Source: Tissierella sp.
GTDB taxonomy: Bacteria > Bacillota > Clostridia > Tissierellales > Tissierellaceae
Direction of reading: 5' to 3'
DNA length: 64,000 nt
Assembly: GCF_031460495.1 (NCBI RefSeq)
Contig: NZ_JAVKTS010000008.1
Span: 53,796-117,795, forward strand
The translations under genes and the position numbers were made by a program. This document shows, in pieces, positions 55,253-64,000 of the stretch; the stretch's first letter is position 1, and the number at the start of each line of letters is the position of its first letter. Under the pieces are notes generated by a model. The model was not told the origin of the DNA. It saw only the letters and a list, made by a program, of their open reading frames with translations, and did no database searches.

Positions 55253-56440
55253 TTATCTTTCATACCCTTCTTCTGTATATTTATTACCTGCATTCCAAAA
55301 TATCCATTGAGTTAAATCAGCATCATAAGTAGCCTTTTTTTGTGCTCTTAATTGCTCTGCACCATAAGGAGTATAGTTTGCACCATATTCTCTCTTTAAC
55401 CATGGAGCAGAAAAGTCCTGTAGCCAAGGTCGAAGAATTGCTTTCTTTTCAGTGGTTTCAATTTTATCTATTCTCTCTTTTGCTATTTTCATACTAGTAT
55501 TAACTATTGTATATGGATCAGCATCTGGATATTTTACACCATATGTACCTAAAGCATAGTGAGATGGATATACCATAGGACATAAAATATCTACAGCAGT
55601 AGCCAAAGTCTCCAGATGTTGTCCTAACCTCATATCATCTTCTACAGTTGTAACCAATCCAAATATATCGGCTGATACATACACACCATGTGGAGCCAAT
55701 CTTTCCCTTGCATAGCTCAAAAATCCGGCTATGGCATCTCTCATAGGTTCTTCCCCAGCAGCTCCATAATCTATTAAATCCCTTTTTCCATCTGTTGGAA
55801 ATCTTACATAGTCAAATTGAATCTCTTTAAATCCTTTTAAGGCTGCTTCTTCTGCTATTTCAACTAAATACTCCCAAGCATCTCTATTATAAGGATTTAG
55901 CCATGCATCCCCCTTGTTGTCTCTCCATACAGAGCCATCTTTAGTTTTTACAGCTAGATCTGGCCTTTTGCTTGCTGCCGTTTTGTCCTTAAAGGATACA
56001 ATTCTAGCTATGGGATATATATCTTTTTCTGCCAATAGTTTCATAGATCCAACGAAATCTTTATCTCTAATTACTTTATCTGCTTCAACCTCTTGTACCA
56101 TTGGAACTGAAGATTTATAGGTCATTTCACCAAAATCATCCTTCACATCTATTACAACAGCATTTATTTCAGTTTCATCTATAAATTGTACTAATTTATG
56201 AAATCTAGTCTTCCAGCCTAATGTATGTCCTGTCATATATATTGATTTTACATCTATCATTTCTTTATATGAAGCCCAATTCGTAGACGGTTGCTTTAGG
56301 TAGTCAACCTCTGTAATTATATTTGGTGCATCTTCTTTCACAACATCTACACCTGATATTGCTGTTTCAATTTTTGCACATCCTGATAATATTAAGGTAG
56401 ATATCAGTAATGCCCCCAGCTTAATTCTTCTATTATGCAT
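55253..56440 (-). CDS. Putative glycoside-hydrolase-like lipoprotein (DUF4015)
   Basis: 395 residues. A lipobox-like leader (ISTLILSGC) anchors it outside the membrane. The rest matches the PF13200 putative glycosidase fold: VVIDVKDDFGEM, KDIYPIARIVSFKD, WLNPYNRDAWEYLVEIAEEA, FDYVRFPTDG and LRPWLQDFSAPW. The family probably acts on a polysaccharide or peptidoglycan. AGGAGG precedes the start. Confidence 0.8.
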   Translation of the reverse strand: MHNRRIKLGALLISTLILSGCAKIETAISGVDVVKEDAPNIITEVDYLKQPSTNWASYKEMIDVKSIYMTGHTLGWKTRFHKLVQFIDETEINAVVIDVKDDFGEMTYKSSVPMVQEVEADKVIRDKDFVGSMKLLAEKDIYPIARIVSFKDKTAASKRPDLAVKTKDGSVWRDNKGDAWLNPYNRDAWEYLVEIAEEAALKGFKEIQFDYVRFPTDGKRDLIDYGAAGEEPMRDAIAGFLSYARERLAPHGVYVSADIFGLVTTVEDDMRLGQHLETLATAVDILCPMVYPSHYALGTYGVKYPDADPYTIVNTSMKIAKERIDKIETTEKKAILRPWLQDFSAPWLKREYGANYTPYGAEQLRAQKKATYDADLTQWIFWNAGNKYTEEGYER

Positions 56441-56818
56441 AATAATCCTCCTATGCCAAACATGATGTCATATATTTAATATCATTTTGGTCTATATTTA
56501 ATGTATTGTAATTTATCTTGATCAATTTTCATTCTACTCAATTATATAATATGTAAACCATGAATACAACCACTATGTGCGACCCAGGAAATAATTGTGA
56601 GTGCAGCCCCAACATTAATATCCATAGTCGAGAAAGGGATATACCATATTTTAGTTATTACAATTTAAAAAACATTTTAAAAATATTTTAAAAAAGTGTT
56701 GACATCGTTAGATGATTGTATATAATGTAATTAGACACATATCTAAATTCATATTTTTTTAATTAGACATTAGATGTTCTTCTTAATACATGTTAGATAA
56801 ATATAAGGAGGAATAGAA
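56441..56818. other. Intergenic region with regulatory repeats
   Basis: About 380 bases with no gene on either strand until the small ORF. It contains a consensus promoter (separate entry) and several TTAGA/TCTAA half-sites between 56708 and 56795. An imperfect palindrome TTAGACACATATCTAA sits just after the -10 box, so it may be an operator for the adjacent winged-helix regulator. Confidence 0.5.
56699..56726 (+). promoter_or_regulatory. Consensus sigma-A promoter for the regulator/ABC exporter operon
   Basis: TTGACA (56699-56704), 16-base spacer, TATAAT (56721-56726), with a TTAGA-type palindrome around the start site. Confidence 0.75.
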
Positions 56819-56977
56819 ATGAATTTTAAATTAATTAATAAGTTAATGAAATTGCACGAATTATACTCTATTTTATTTTCAAGTTTTGTTGTAAAATATG
56901 AGTATAATGAACTTGATAAGTTTATTGCTCTTAATCATTCAACTAGAAAAGTTGATAATTTTTTATACAGAGTTTAG
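56819..56977 (+). CDS. 52-residue ORF resembling the start of the downstream regulator
   Basis: ATG preceded by AAGGAGG. The product contains KLMKLHELYSILFSSFVVK, similar to the N-terminal KEAGKLYDLFSSIFIACNS of the next gene. The leader bases of the two starts also match (TTAGATAAA, then TAAGGAGGA). It may be a truncated duplicate or a small regulatory leader. No domain recognised. Confidence 0.5.
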   Translation: MNFKLINKLMKLHELYSILFSSFVVKYEYNELDKFIALNHSTRKVDNFLYRV

Positions 56978-57022
56978 AAACTTATCAAATATCAAATTAG
57001 ATAAACTTAAGGAGGATGTAAA

Positions 57023-58084
57023 ATGAATGCTTATGTGAATAAAGAAGCTGGAAAATTGTATGATTTATTTTCATCAATATTTATAGCTTGTAACTCAGAA
57101 TACTATTATGAGGAAATTGAAAAAGTAGATATAACTATAGAACGAGAATTCAAGGAATTAATAAACCATATCATAGATTTACTTGGTGATGATATTCAAA
57201 AATATAAAATGTATTTTACTGTCTCAAATATAGCCTACTCTTTAATTAACTTTGAAAAGATTTGGGACTTAAAAGACTTAGATAAATATCTAGAATATAT
57301 CAATTCTATAAATAATTATGATATACAAAAATCTATACTTTCATTTATTGATGCTTATAAAGAGGATTGGATTTTCACTATGGATGATAATAAATTTAAA
57401 GATATAATAAACGATAATAATGTATTGTTTAAATTTTTAAACGACAAGGATATCTCTTATGAGGAGAAATGGAATATAGTTACAATTATTAATGATATAG
57501 ATGGTTTTAAAAGAAACTTCATATCTTTAATTCAAGAATATGAATTAAAGTACAAAGTTTTTATTAAAAAATATGAAGATGATATTAATAAATATGCCGA
57601 CTTTTTAATTAACGAAGTAAAAGAAAAAGGAATTAATTTAGATATTCCAATACAACAAATGGTAGATTTAAAGGACATAGATACTCTATTCATAATACCC
57701 TCATATTTTCATGCTTATACACTATCTCAAACAGTTGTAAGATCCAAGCATGTATCATATATGATTATAGGTAAATATGTAGATAAATTATTTCAAGCAA
57801 CCAATAGAGAGTCTTCAGTTGATAAATATGTAGCTATATTTAAAAACCTAAGTGATCTTAATAGATATAGATTCATTAAGATTTTATCTAAGGGTGAAAA
57901 ATATGGCCAAGAAATAGCAGATGATTTGAATATTACTTCAGCTACAGTATCGTATCACGCAAATAACTTGCTTATAACAAATCTGCTCAAAATGGAGAGA
58001 AATGAAAACAAAACTTATTACTCGCTTAATAAGGAAACATTAAGAGAAATGATAGAATTTATACAAAACGATTTAGAATTATAG
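57023..58084 (+). CDS. Transcriptional regulator with C-terminal winged helix (ArsR type)
   Basis: 353 residues. An all-helical N-terminal region of about 260 residues, no family recognised, precedes an ArsR-type winged helix at the C-terminus: YGQEIADDLNITSATVSYHANNLL is the recognition-helix region, then the wing NENKTYYSLNKE. It is followed at 12 bases by the ABC exporter gene and probably controls it. The TTAGA repeats upstream are candidate operator sites. Confidence 0.75.
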   Translation: MNAYVNKEAGKLYDLFSSIFIACNSEYYYEEIEKVDITIEREFKELINHIIDLLGDDIQKYKMYFTVSNIAYSLINFEKIWDLKDLDKYLEYINSINNYDIQKSILSFIDAYKEDWIFTMDDNKFKDIINDNNVLFKFLNDKDISYEEKWNIVTIINDIDGFKRNFISLIQEYELKYKVFIKKYEDDINKYADFLINEVKEKGINLDIPIQQMVDLKDIDTLFIIPSYFHAYTLSQTVVRSKHVSYMIIGKYVDKLFQATNRESSVDKYVAIFKNLSDLNRYRFIKILSKGEKYGQEIADDLNITSATVSYHANNLLITNLLKMERNENKTYYSLNKETLREMIEFIQNDLEL

Positions 58085-58096
58085 GGGGGATACTCA

Positions 58097-59788
58097 ATGA
58101 AAAGATATTTTTTTAAGTCAAAATCTTTATTATTATTCAATATTCTAGCTATTGTATTATCATCTATTGTAAGTATTTATATGGCTTTCATTCTCAGAAG
58201 TATTACAGATATTAGCTATAGTGGAGAATTTGTAAAATTAAAAGAAATTATATTTATAATGTTAGGATATAGTCTTTTAGTTTTTATAACTGGCTTTTCA
58301 AAAAGAACTTTAAGAAGAAAATTATTGAAAAATATTATGTATAATGTAAAAAAGGATATGTTTAATAGTATTATATCCAAAAATATTTCTTCTTTTACTT
58401 CTTCTAACACTGCAAATTATATATCAGCCATAAGCAATGATGCTACACTAATAGAACAAGATTATTTTTCTAGTCTCATAGATAATTTTAGTGATATAGT
58501 TACTTTTATGTTTGGCACATATGCAATATTTAAACTAAATGTTTATGTTGCTATAGCTATTCTTGCTACAGGGTTTATTCCAATATTTATACCTATTCTA
58601 TTTCAGAAGGAATTGGGTAGACGCAAGAAATCTTATTCTGATGGGTTAGGGAGCTTCACTACAAAAATCAAAGATATGTTCACTGGATTCGAAGTAATCA
58701 AATCTTTTAATATTGAAGATAAAATTAAAAATGATTTTGATTCATCAAATGATAGCCTTGAGATTAAAAAATATAAATCAGGATTATTCGAGTCTTTAGT
58801 AAATAGTATATCTGAGTTTTTCGGTTTTATTATGTTTTTCGTACCTTTAGGTCTAGGAACTTATCTTGCTCTACAAGGAAAGTTTACTGCTGGAGGTATG
58901 ATAGCATCAGTGCAACTTACAAATCATGTAGTTAATCCTTTAGTAAATTTATCTAATATTATAGGAAGAATAAAAGCTATAAAACCTATCAATGATAAAA
59001 TTGAAGCATTGATAAATGAAAATGATGGCTCAGATATGGGAACTATTAAAGATAAGTTTAAAAATAGTATTGAATTTAAAAATATATCTTTCGCTTATAA
59101 TGAAGATAGACAAATTCTTGATAACGTAAGTTTTAGTATTAATAAAGGGGAAAAGGTTGCTATTGTTGGTAAGTCTGGATCTGGTAAATCAACACTTTTA
59201 AGACTTCTTCTAAGGTACTATAATAATTATGATGGAAATATTTTACTAGATAACATGAATACAAAGGATATTAAATTATCTTCTCTGTATGAGTTAATAT
59301 CTATAATTCAACAAAATGTATTTATGTTTGATGACAGTATAGAGTCTAATATTGCTCTTTATGGTAGCTATAAAGAAGAAGAGATAAATAAGGCTATTAA
59401 GCTTTCCGGATTGCAAGGATTGATAGGCAATTTGCCCCAAGGTAAAAATTCTCCTGTAGGAGAAAATGGAAATAATCTATCAGGAGGGGAAAAGCAAAGA
59501 ATATCAATCGCTAGGGCACTGATTAAGAATACCCCTATAATCCTACTTGATGAAGCAACTGCCAGCCTAGATGCTAAAACAGCCTATGATATTGAAGATT
59601 CACTATTAAATATTGATGATTTAACTAGTATAGTTATTACCCATAAGTTAAATGAGGAATTGTTGGCTAGATATGATAAGATTATAGTAATGGATAGGGG
59701 TAGTATTATTGAAATAGGTAGCTTCAATGAATTGATAGAAAATAGAATGTATTTCTACAGTCTATTTAATGTTGAAAAAGCAGCATAA
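58097..59788 (+). CDS. ABC exporter, fused membrane and ATPase domains
   Basis: 563 residues. Six helices occupy residues 10-310; the ATPase domain follows with Walker A GKSGSGKS, the signature LSGGEKQRISIARAL, Walker B IILLDEATA and the H-loop ITHKLNEEL. A half-transporter that dimerises to export peptides, lipids or drugs. It is in a two-gene operon with the regulator. Confidence 0.9.
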   Translation: MKRYFFKSKSLLLFNILAIVLSSIVSIYMAFILRSITDISYSGEFVKLKEIIFIMLGYSLLVFITGFSKRTLRRKLLKNIMYNVKKDMFNSIISKNISSFTSSNTANYISAISNDATLIEQDYFSSLIDNFSDIVTFMFGTYAIFKLNVYVAIAILATGFIPIFIPILFQKELGRRKKSYSDGLGSFTTKIKDMFTGFEVIKSFNIEDKIKNDFDSSNDSLEIKKYKSGLFESLVNSISEFFGFIMFFVPLGLGTYLALQGKFTAGGMIASVQLTNHVVNPLVNLSNIIGRIKAIKPINDKIEALINENDGSDMGTIKDKFKNSIEFKNISFAYNEDRQILDNVSFSINKGEKVAIVGKSGSGKSTLLRLLLRYYNNYDGNILLDNMNTKDIKLSSLYELISIIQQNVFMFDDSIESNIALYGSYKEEEINKAIKLSGLQGLIGNLPQGKNSPVGENGNNLSGGEKQRISIARALIKNTPIILLDEATASLDAKTAYDIEDSLLNIDDLTSIVITHKLNEELLARYDKIIVMDRGSIIEIGSFNELIENRMYFYSLFNVEKAA

Positions 59789-59807
59789 ATACAAATGTTA
59801 TAGAGAC

Positions 59808-59839
59808 ATTAAAATAGAGCCTATTGGCTCTATTTTAAT
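59808..59839. terminator. Bidirectional terminator between convergent genes
   Basis: A perfect 14-bp stem (ATTAAAATAGAGCC with its complement) around a 4-base loop serves both the exporter gene and rubrerythrin. It overlaps the rubrerythrin stop. Confidence 0.85.
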
Positions 59840-60419
59840 ATGTTTCTTTAAATACCTCAAAATGAGCTATTGGATGATCACATGCAGGGCATTTATTTGG
59901 TGCAGATTTTCCCGTATGTACATACCCACAGTTATTGCATTTCCACTCCACTACTTCATCTTTTTTAAATACTTGATCTTTTTCAATGTTTTCTAGTAAT
60001 TTTAAAAATCTTCTTTCATGGCGTTCTTCTACTTCTGCGATCTCTCTAAATACAAAGGCTATGTTTTTAAATCCTTCTTCTTCGGCTATATCTGCAAACT
60101 CAGGATAAAGCTTAGTATGCTCTTCATTTTCACCTTCTGCAGCAGCTTTTAAATTAGTCTTTGTATCTCCTAAAGCAACTGGAAAATCAGCTGTTATTTC
60201 TATGGTTTCACCACAAAACTCTTCATTTAAAAATTTAAAAAATCTTTTTGCGTGTTCTTTTTCATTTTCAGCAGTTTCCATGAAAATATTAGAAATTTGA
60301 ACAAATCCTTCTTTTTTTGCTTGAGAAGAATAATATGCATATCTTGTTCTAGCTTGTGTCTCGCCAGCAAATGATTGCATTAAGTTTACTGCAGTTCTAG
60401 TTCCTTTTAGACTTGACAT
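59835..60419 (-). CDS. Rubrerythrin
   Basis: 194 residues from MSSLKGTRTAV, with GGGGGC upstream; the longer frame lacks support. An N-terminal four-helix diiron domain (EXXH pairs in TAENEKEHAKRFF and EVEERHERRF) and a C-terminal rubredoxin (WKCNNCGYVHTGKSAPNKCP, then CDHP) are complete. It reduces hydrogen peroxide in anaerobes. Monocistronic. Confidence 0.95.
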   Translation of the reverse strand: MSSLKGTRTAVNLMQSFAGETQARTRYAYYSSQAKKEGFVQISNIFMETAENEKEHAKRFFKFLNEEFCGETIEITADFPVALGDTKTNLKAAAEGENEEHTKLYPEFADIAEEEGFKNIAFVFREIAEVEERHERRFLKLLENIEKDQVFKKDEVVEWKCNNCGYVHTGKSAPNKCPACDHPIAHFEVFKETY

Positions 60420-60570
60420 AATATAGCCCCCTTTATTATTATACATGCTTATTATATCATAAAATGATAATTAATGGCTCAAAATAGTGAACTAATACAG
60501 TGTATAAACCATAGAATCACCTGCTATTACCATAATGCTTTAGGTACACAAACTTTTATCTTTAATATAT

Positions 60571-62199
60571 TTAATTATTTCTAGCAATATTGTCAAGTAA
60601 CTCTTTTTCAATAAATATAAAATTCCCATCGCCTAAAACAATACCTAATCCAGCTTCAAAACTTAACAATTCTTCTCTTTCAAGTTTTAAAATAATTGTT
60701 CTATCCCCTTCTTTTAAACTGTTCTCACGAATTTTAAATCCTGGTACATCTCCTTGTAGGAAAATAGATAAAGTACCATCTTTAGGAAGAATTGCTTTAA
60801 TTTTAATGTTTATATAATTATCCTCATAAGCTACACCAACACTCTGTATTTCAACTCCTTGATCCGTTAAAGAAGAACTATATACTATATCAGTATAAGT
60901 ATTTCCATCATCAATATAATTAATTATATCTTTATTATTCGATTCTACTACAGGTATATTTAATAAGAAATTTTCTTTTGACTGCTTTTCCTCTTCAATA
61001 AGTTTTTTCAGGTTATTTATTGATTCTGCATTTTTAGTATACTTTGAAATATCTTCTAAGGATGTGAATTTATCTTGCCTAGAAGCTACAAGGTCAATAA
61101 ATCCTTCTGGATTAATTATTTTAAGTCCATTATGTTCATAGGCTGAATCAGATATATAATCTAGGATTTCTTCCTTAGTGAGGGTTGGATCCACTTGCAG
61201 TCCCAATGCAGACAATCCAACTACATAGGGTACTGTCCAGCTCAGTCCTCCTTCATAGTCATAGCCATAACTTTTGTTATTACTGTATCCTGCAAGAGTA
61301 AAAGTTGAAGGTACGAGAATATACTTACCTGCAGAAGAATTATATTTCATCCAATTTTTATCTATCCAGTCAGCAAGCTCATAATTCCTATAATCATCTC
61401 TATCCTTATATGGTTCAATCTTTGCTGACATAAATCCATCACTTACTGTAAATATCATAATTCCTTCATCTACTGCATAATCATAGGCTTTCTGAAATGC
61501 CTCAAGATTCTTCTCGCTACTGTCTAAAGCATCAGAAAATCCTATAATTTTAACTTTCTCATCCTTAGGTAATGTTTTATTGATTTCAATTATTCTATAT
61601 ATTGCTTCTGCATGAGTAGTTTGATCTCCTAACCATGCTGGATGGGCAATATAGTATAAATTAGTATCAGGTGCAATTCCTAGATTTTCTCCTAGTAATA
61701 TACTCGTTACAGCAGGACCATGCATGGATGTTTTAAAACTTGCTTCATTATCTTTCTCTCTTATTTTCTCATAGTGAATATTTTTATTTATATATTCTTG
61801 GTGATCTATTAAAAGTGGCTGATCTACATATGCAATATTAACTCCCCTACCTGTAATACCCTTATTGTGAAGATTTCTCACATTTAGTCCTGGATTCTTA
61901 CCCCATTCAATTATCTTATTTGGTATAAAGTTATCTGGTAGTTTATCCTTCTCTGGAAATATGGTTTCAGTGTCAAAATCCACTTTAAATAATATCTCCT
62001 CGCTATTTCTCAAATCATATCCACTTAAATTCATTCTATCCAAAACATCTCCAGTTTTTATATCCAATGTAGGTAGGTTGTCTTCTGTAGTTACCTGCTT
62101 TTCATTAGGAGCTATATCGTTTTCCAAATCCTTTTTTACACATCCAATAGATGATAATACTAAAGAGATAATCAGCATTATTAAAATAACTTTTTTCAT
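60571..62199 (-). CDS. Subtilase-like lipoprotein, divergent active-site motifs
   Basis: 542 residues with a lipobox leader (SLVLSSIGC). The S8 fold is seen at NIAYVDQPLLIDHQEY (aspartate), SMHGPAVTSILLGE (histidine) and GLSWTVPYVVGLSALG (serine), where most family members have GTSMAAPHVAG. The catalytic residues remain but the surroundings differ, so specificity or activity may have changed. A ~150-residue beta-rich C-terminus follows. The start is four bases from the stop of the histidine kinase, so they share an operon. Confidence 0.72.
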   Translation of the reverse strand: MKKVILIMLIISLVLSSIGCVKKDLENDIAPNEKQVTTEDNLPTLDIKTGDVLDRMNLSGYDLRNSEEILFKVDFDTETIFPEKDKLPDNFIPNKIIEWGKNPGLNVRNLHNKGITGRGVNIAYVDQPLLIDHQEYINKNIHYEKIREKDNEASFKTSMHGPAVTSILLGENLGIAPDTNLYYIAHPAWLGDQTTHAEAIYRIIEINKTLPKDEKVKIIGFSDALDSSEKNLEAFQKAYDYAVDEGIMIFTVSDGFMSAKIEPYKDRDDYRNYELADWIDKNWMKYNSSAGKYILVPSTFTLAGYSNNKSYGYDYEGGLSWTVPYVVGLSALGLQVDPTLTKEEILDYISDSAYEHNGLKIINPEGFIDLVASRQDKFTSLEDISKYTKNAESINNLKKLIEEEKQSKENFLLNIPVVESNNKDIINYIDDGNTYTDIVYSSSLTDQGVEIQSVGVAYEDNYINIKIKAILPKDGTLSIFLQGDVPGFKIRENSLKEGDRTIILKLEREELLSFEAGLGIVLGDGNFIFIEKELLDNIARNN

Positions 62200-62202
62200 C
62201 TT

Positions 62203-63675
62203 CTACACCTCCATTAATTGTACAGTTTTAAAACCGATGATTACTTTAAACATATCTCCATCTATCTCTATTTTAAAATCCCCTCCACTTACCTTAGTAA
62301 AGCTTTCTGCAATTGATAGACCTAATCCACTTCCCTCTGCTGTTCTACTTTTATCCCCCCTATTAAATCTCTGTAGTATCTCATTAGCTGTAAAGTTCAT
62401 TTCATAACCTGCGATATTTTTTATATACACAATGGCATTTCCCCCATTTCCTTCTAATTCTATAAATATTCTTGATCCCTGTAGAGAGTATTTTAGTGCA
62501 TTGTCAATTACATTTTGAAATACTCTATAAAGCCTCTTCCCATCAGAGGTAATATTCATTGGTTCTTCTGGATATATGGTTTTAATTTGAAGCCCTGTTT
62601 TTTTAATATCATCCTCCATGTCTCCTAAGGTTTGTTCTATAAGTTTCTTTAAGTCAATAGTTTGAAGCTCTAAACTTATATCACCACTTGTACTCTTAGC
62701 TAAATCAAATAAATCCAACACAATATTTTTAAGTCTGTCCGATTTGTCAATAAGAATATTTACATAATCCTTTGCTGACTCAGATAGTTCTTCTTTAGAT
62801 AGTAAATCAATATAGCTGATGATAGAAGTAAGGGGAGTCTTTAAATCATGTGATACATTTGTAATTAGATTTATCTTCATTCTTTCTGATTTCATCTGCT
62901 CTTCAAGACTTTCATTAAATCCTTTATTGATTTCATCAAAGATTTGATTATTATACTTTACATACCAGTAAATAAGTATGATTTCCAAAATTGGAGGTAT
63001 TATCATCAAGGGAGGTACCAGTATAAGTAAAAATGTAAGAAAAACCAATATTGTACTGATAATAATAAATATCCTTTGTCTTTTATATAGGGTTTCTGTT
63101 AAATAATAATCTTTAAATTTATTCTTATAAAATAAGTCTTTTATATAAGAATTAATCTTTTTAACAATTATATAGGCTATACTTCCTATGAAAAACCTTT
63201 TATCTTTAATCTTTCTTGCCATTGAAAGTAATGCTACTAAAAATATACTTGCCATAACTACAGTTGCTAAACCTATTAAGTACATAGTAAAAATATGTTT
63301 ATAACTTAACTTATGTCCTATATTTTCATCATAATATAATATCTTATGCAGGTAGTAAAATAGTACTCCGATAGGCATACATCCCAAAAGTAAAAATTCA
63401 GTATATATATTTTCAATCTCAGATACATATAATTTCTGTGTTCCAAATCTCCTACCAGTTACCATTATTAAATAACTTAACAATAACAAAACTATCATTA
63501 GGCATATTGATATTGAGAAAATTAGGGGAATTAAGCTTTTCCTTCCATCATCCCATCCATTTTGACGATCTGACAGAAAAGAGTCAGAAAATGCAATATA
63601 CAATGTATAATCTTTATTCCCAGGAAAGCTCTTAATTAAGGAAGTACTAGTAGTTTCACCAACTCTATATTTTCC
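62203..63675 (-). pseudogene. Sensor histidine kinase, N-terminally truncated
   Basis: Four or five membrane helices, then a HisKA domain with NVSHDLKTPLTSIISYIDLL (phospho-accepting histidine) and an HATPase domain with NVIDNALKYS and GSGLGLSI. The open frame begins inside the extracytoplasmic part (KSFPGNKDYTLYIAFSDSF) and runs back to a TAA at 63676, with no proper start: the first usable codon is a TTG at 63603 with no ribosome site. The first helix is missing. The 5' end is joined to a response regulator fragment. Confidence 0.75.
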
Positions 63676-63746
63676 TTAAGCAGCTTATCTAATACATTTG
63701 CTATTTCTTTATCATCATCGACTACTAGTATTCTTATATTTTCCAC
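63636..63746 (-). pseudogene. Response regulator receiver-domain fragment
   Basis: GTG start behind GGAGG. 36 codons give ENIRILVVDDDKEIANVLDK, the classic receiver beginning with the acidic pocket, then run out of frame into the histidine kinase's former sensor domain and stop. Most of the receiver and the DNA-binding domain are gone. Confidence 0.75.
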
Positions 63747-63878
63747 AAGACACGCCTCCAATTTCTAGCCAATATATTTATACTAATGCCATAATCTTAC
63801 AAAACAACAGCCATAATTCTTAAGGATTTCTTACAATTTATATTATATCATAATATAAAACTCTTAAAATAAAAAAAA

Positions 63879-63907
63879 GCCCTACTACGAATCAATCGTA
63901 ATAGAGC
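63879..63907 (-). terminator. Terminator of the rRNA operon
   Basis: GCTCTATTACGA pairs with TCGTAGTAGGGC (with GU pairs) followed on the minus strand by a run of eight T. It lies 12 bases past the 5S 3' end. Confidence 0.85.
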
Positions 63908-63918
63908 CTTTTATGTAA

Positions 63919-64000
63919 GCCTGGCAACTTCCTACTCTCCCAGGGCGTTACCACCCAAGTACCATCGGCGTTGAGATGCTTAACTTCTGTGTTCGGTATG
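63919..64000 (-). rRNA. rrf: 5S ribosomal RNA, partial
   Basis: The reverse complement ends in the 5S 3' strand (AGTAGGAAGTTGCCAGGC) and contains conserved CATCTCAACGCCGATGG and GTGGTAACGCC segments. It runs off the window, so the 5' end is not seen. The rRNA operon would extend to the right. Confidence 0.93.

Noticed and set aside
47..63635. Many open frames antisense to real genes
   Set aside because: They are shadows of AT-rich minus-strand genes: no ribosome sites, no recognisable domains, and wholly overlapping better-supported genes.
1..64000. CRISPR arrays, tRNAs, prophage or toxin-antitoxin pairs
   Set aside because: No regularly spaced repeats, no cloverleaf sequences, no phage structural genes, and no adjacent small gene pairs with toxin or antitoxin families were seen.

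Overview
The window looks like the chromosome of a low-GC Gram-positive anaerobe in the Clostridia (a Tissierellales-like organism is my guess). The signs are strong AT bias, GGAGG/GGGGG ribosome sites, frequent TTG/GTG starts, a T-box in front of ileS, rubrerythrin, and CPBP proteases. The taxonomy is inference from gene content only.

Two unlike regions are joined at about 46 kb. From 1 to about 46 kb lies an accessory region in which practically every gene is on the minus strand. Most genes stand alone behind their own ribosome site and encode small enzymes: 17 intact GNAT acetyltransferases (two fused to other domains), four antibiotic-type or related nucleotidyltransferases, four P-loop kinases (one broken), two NUDIX hydrolases, three CPBP proteases, and nitroreductase, RidA, cytidine-deaminase, serine-hydrolase, methyltransferase, VOC, Nif3, phosphorylase and signal-peptidase genes. 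Scattered among them are gene fragments, hybrids and duplicated blocks. This single-gene, same-strand, acetyltransferase-rich layout resembles a chromosomal integron cassette array. At its upstream end sits a 39-codon remnant of a tyrosine recombinase C-terminus (45969-46085), and the four spacers nearest to it carry 75-145 bp imperfect palindromes with TAAC/GTTA-like edges. An IS66-type element (29855-33241) with ~207 bp inverted ends and an 8-bp target duplication sits in one copy of a duplicated kinase gene and carries an acetyltransferase flanked by 25-bp direct repeats.

From 46 to 64 kb lie ordinary chromosomal genes. They are type-2 isoleucyl-tRNA synthetase under a T-box, a homoserine-dehydrogenase-like oxidoreductase with an SAF domain, an HI0933-type flavoprotein, an open reading frame joining a secreted L,D-transpeptidase to adenosine deaminase, a radical SAM protein, and a glycosidase-like lipoprotein. 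After these come the only plus-strand operon (a small ORF, a winged-helix regulator and an ABC exporter), rubrerythrin, a divergent subtilase lipoprotein, and a two-component system damaged by a deletion. The window ends inside a minus-strand 5S rRNA gene with its terminator.

No CRISPR array, tRNA, prophage or complete integrase gene is visible. Pathway links between accessory genes are few. They look like independently acquired functions for modifying small molecules or peptides, not one pathway.
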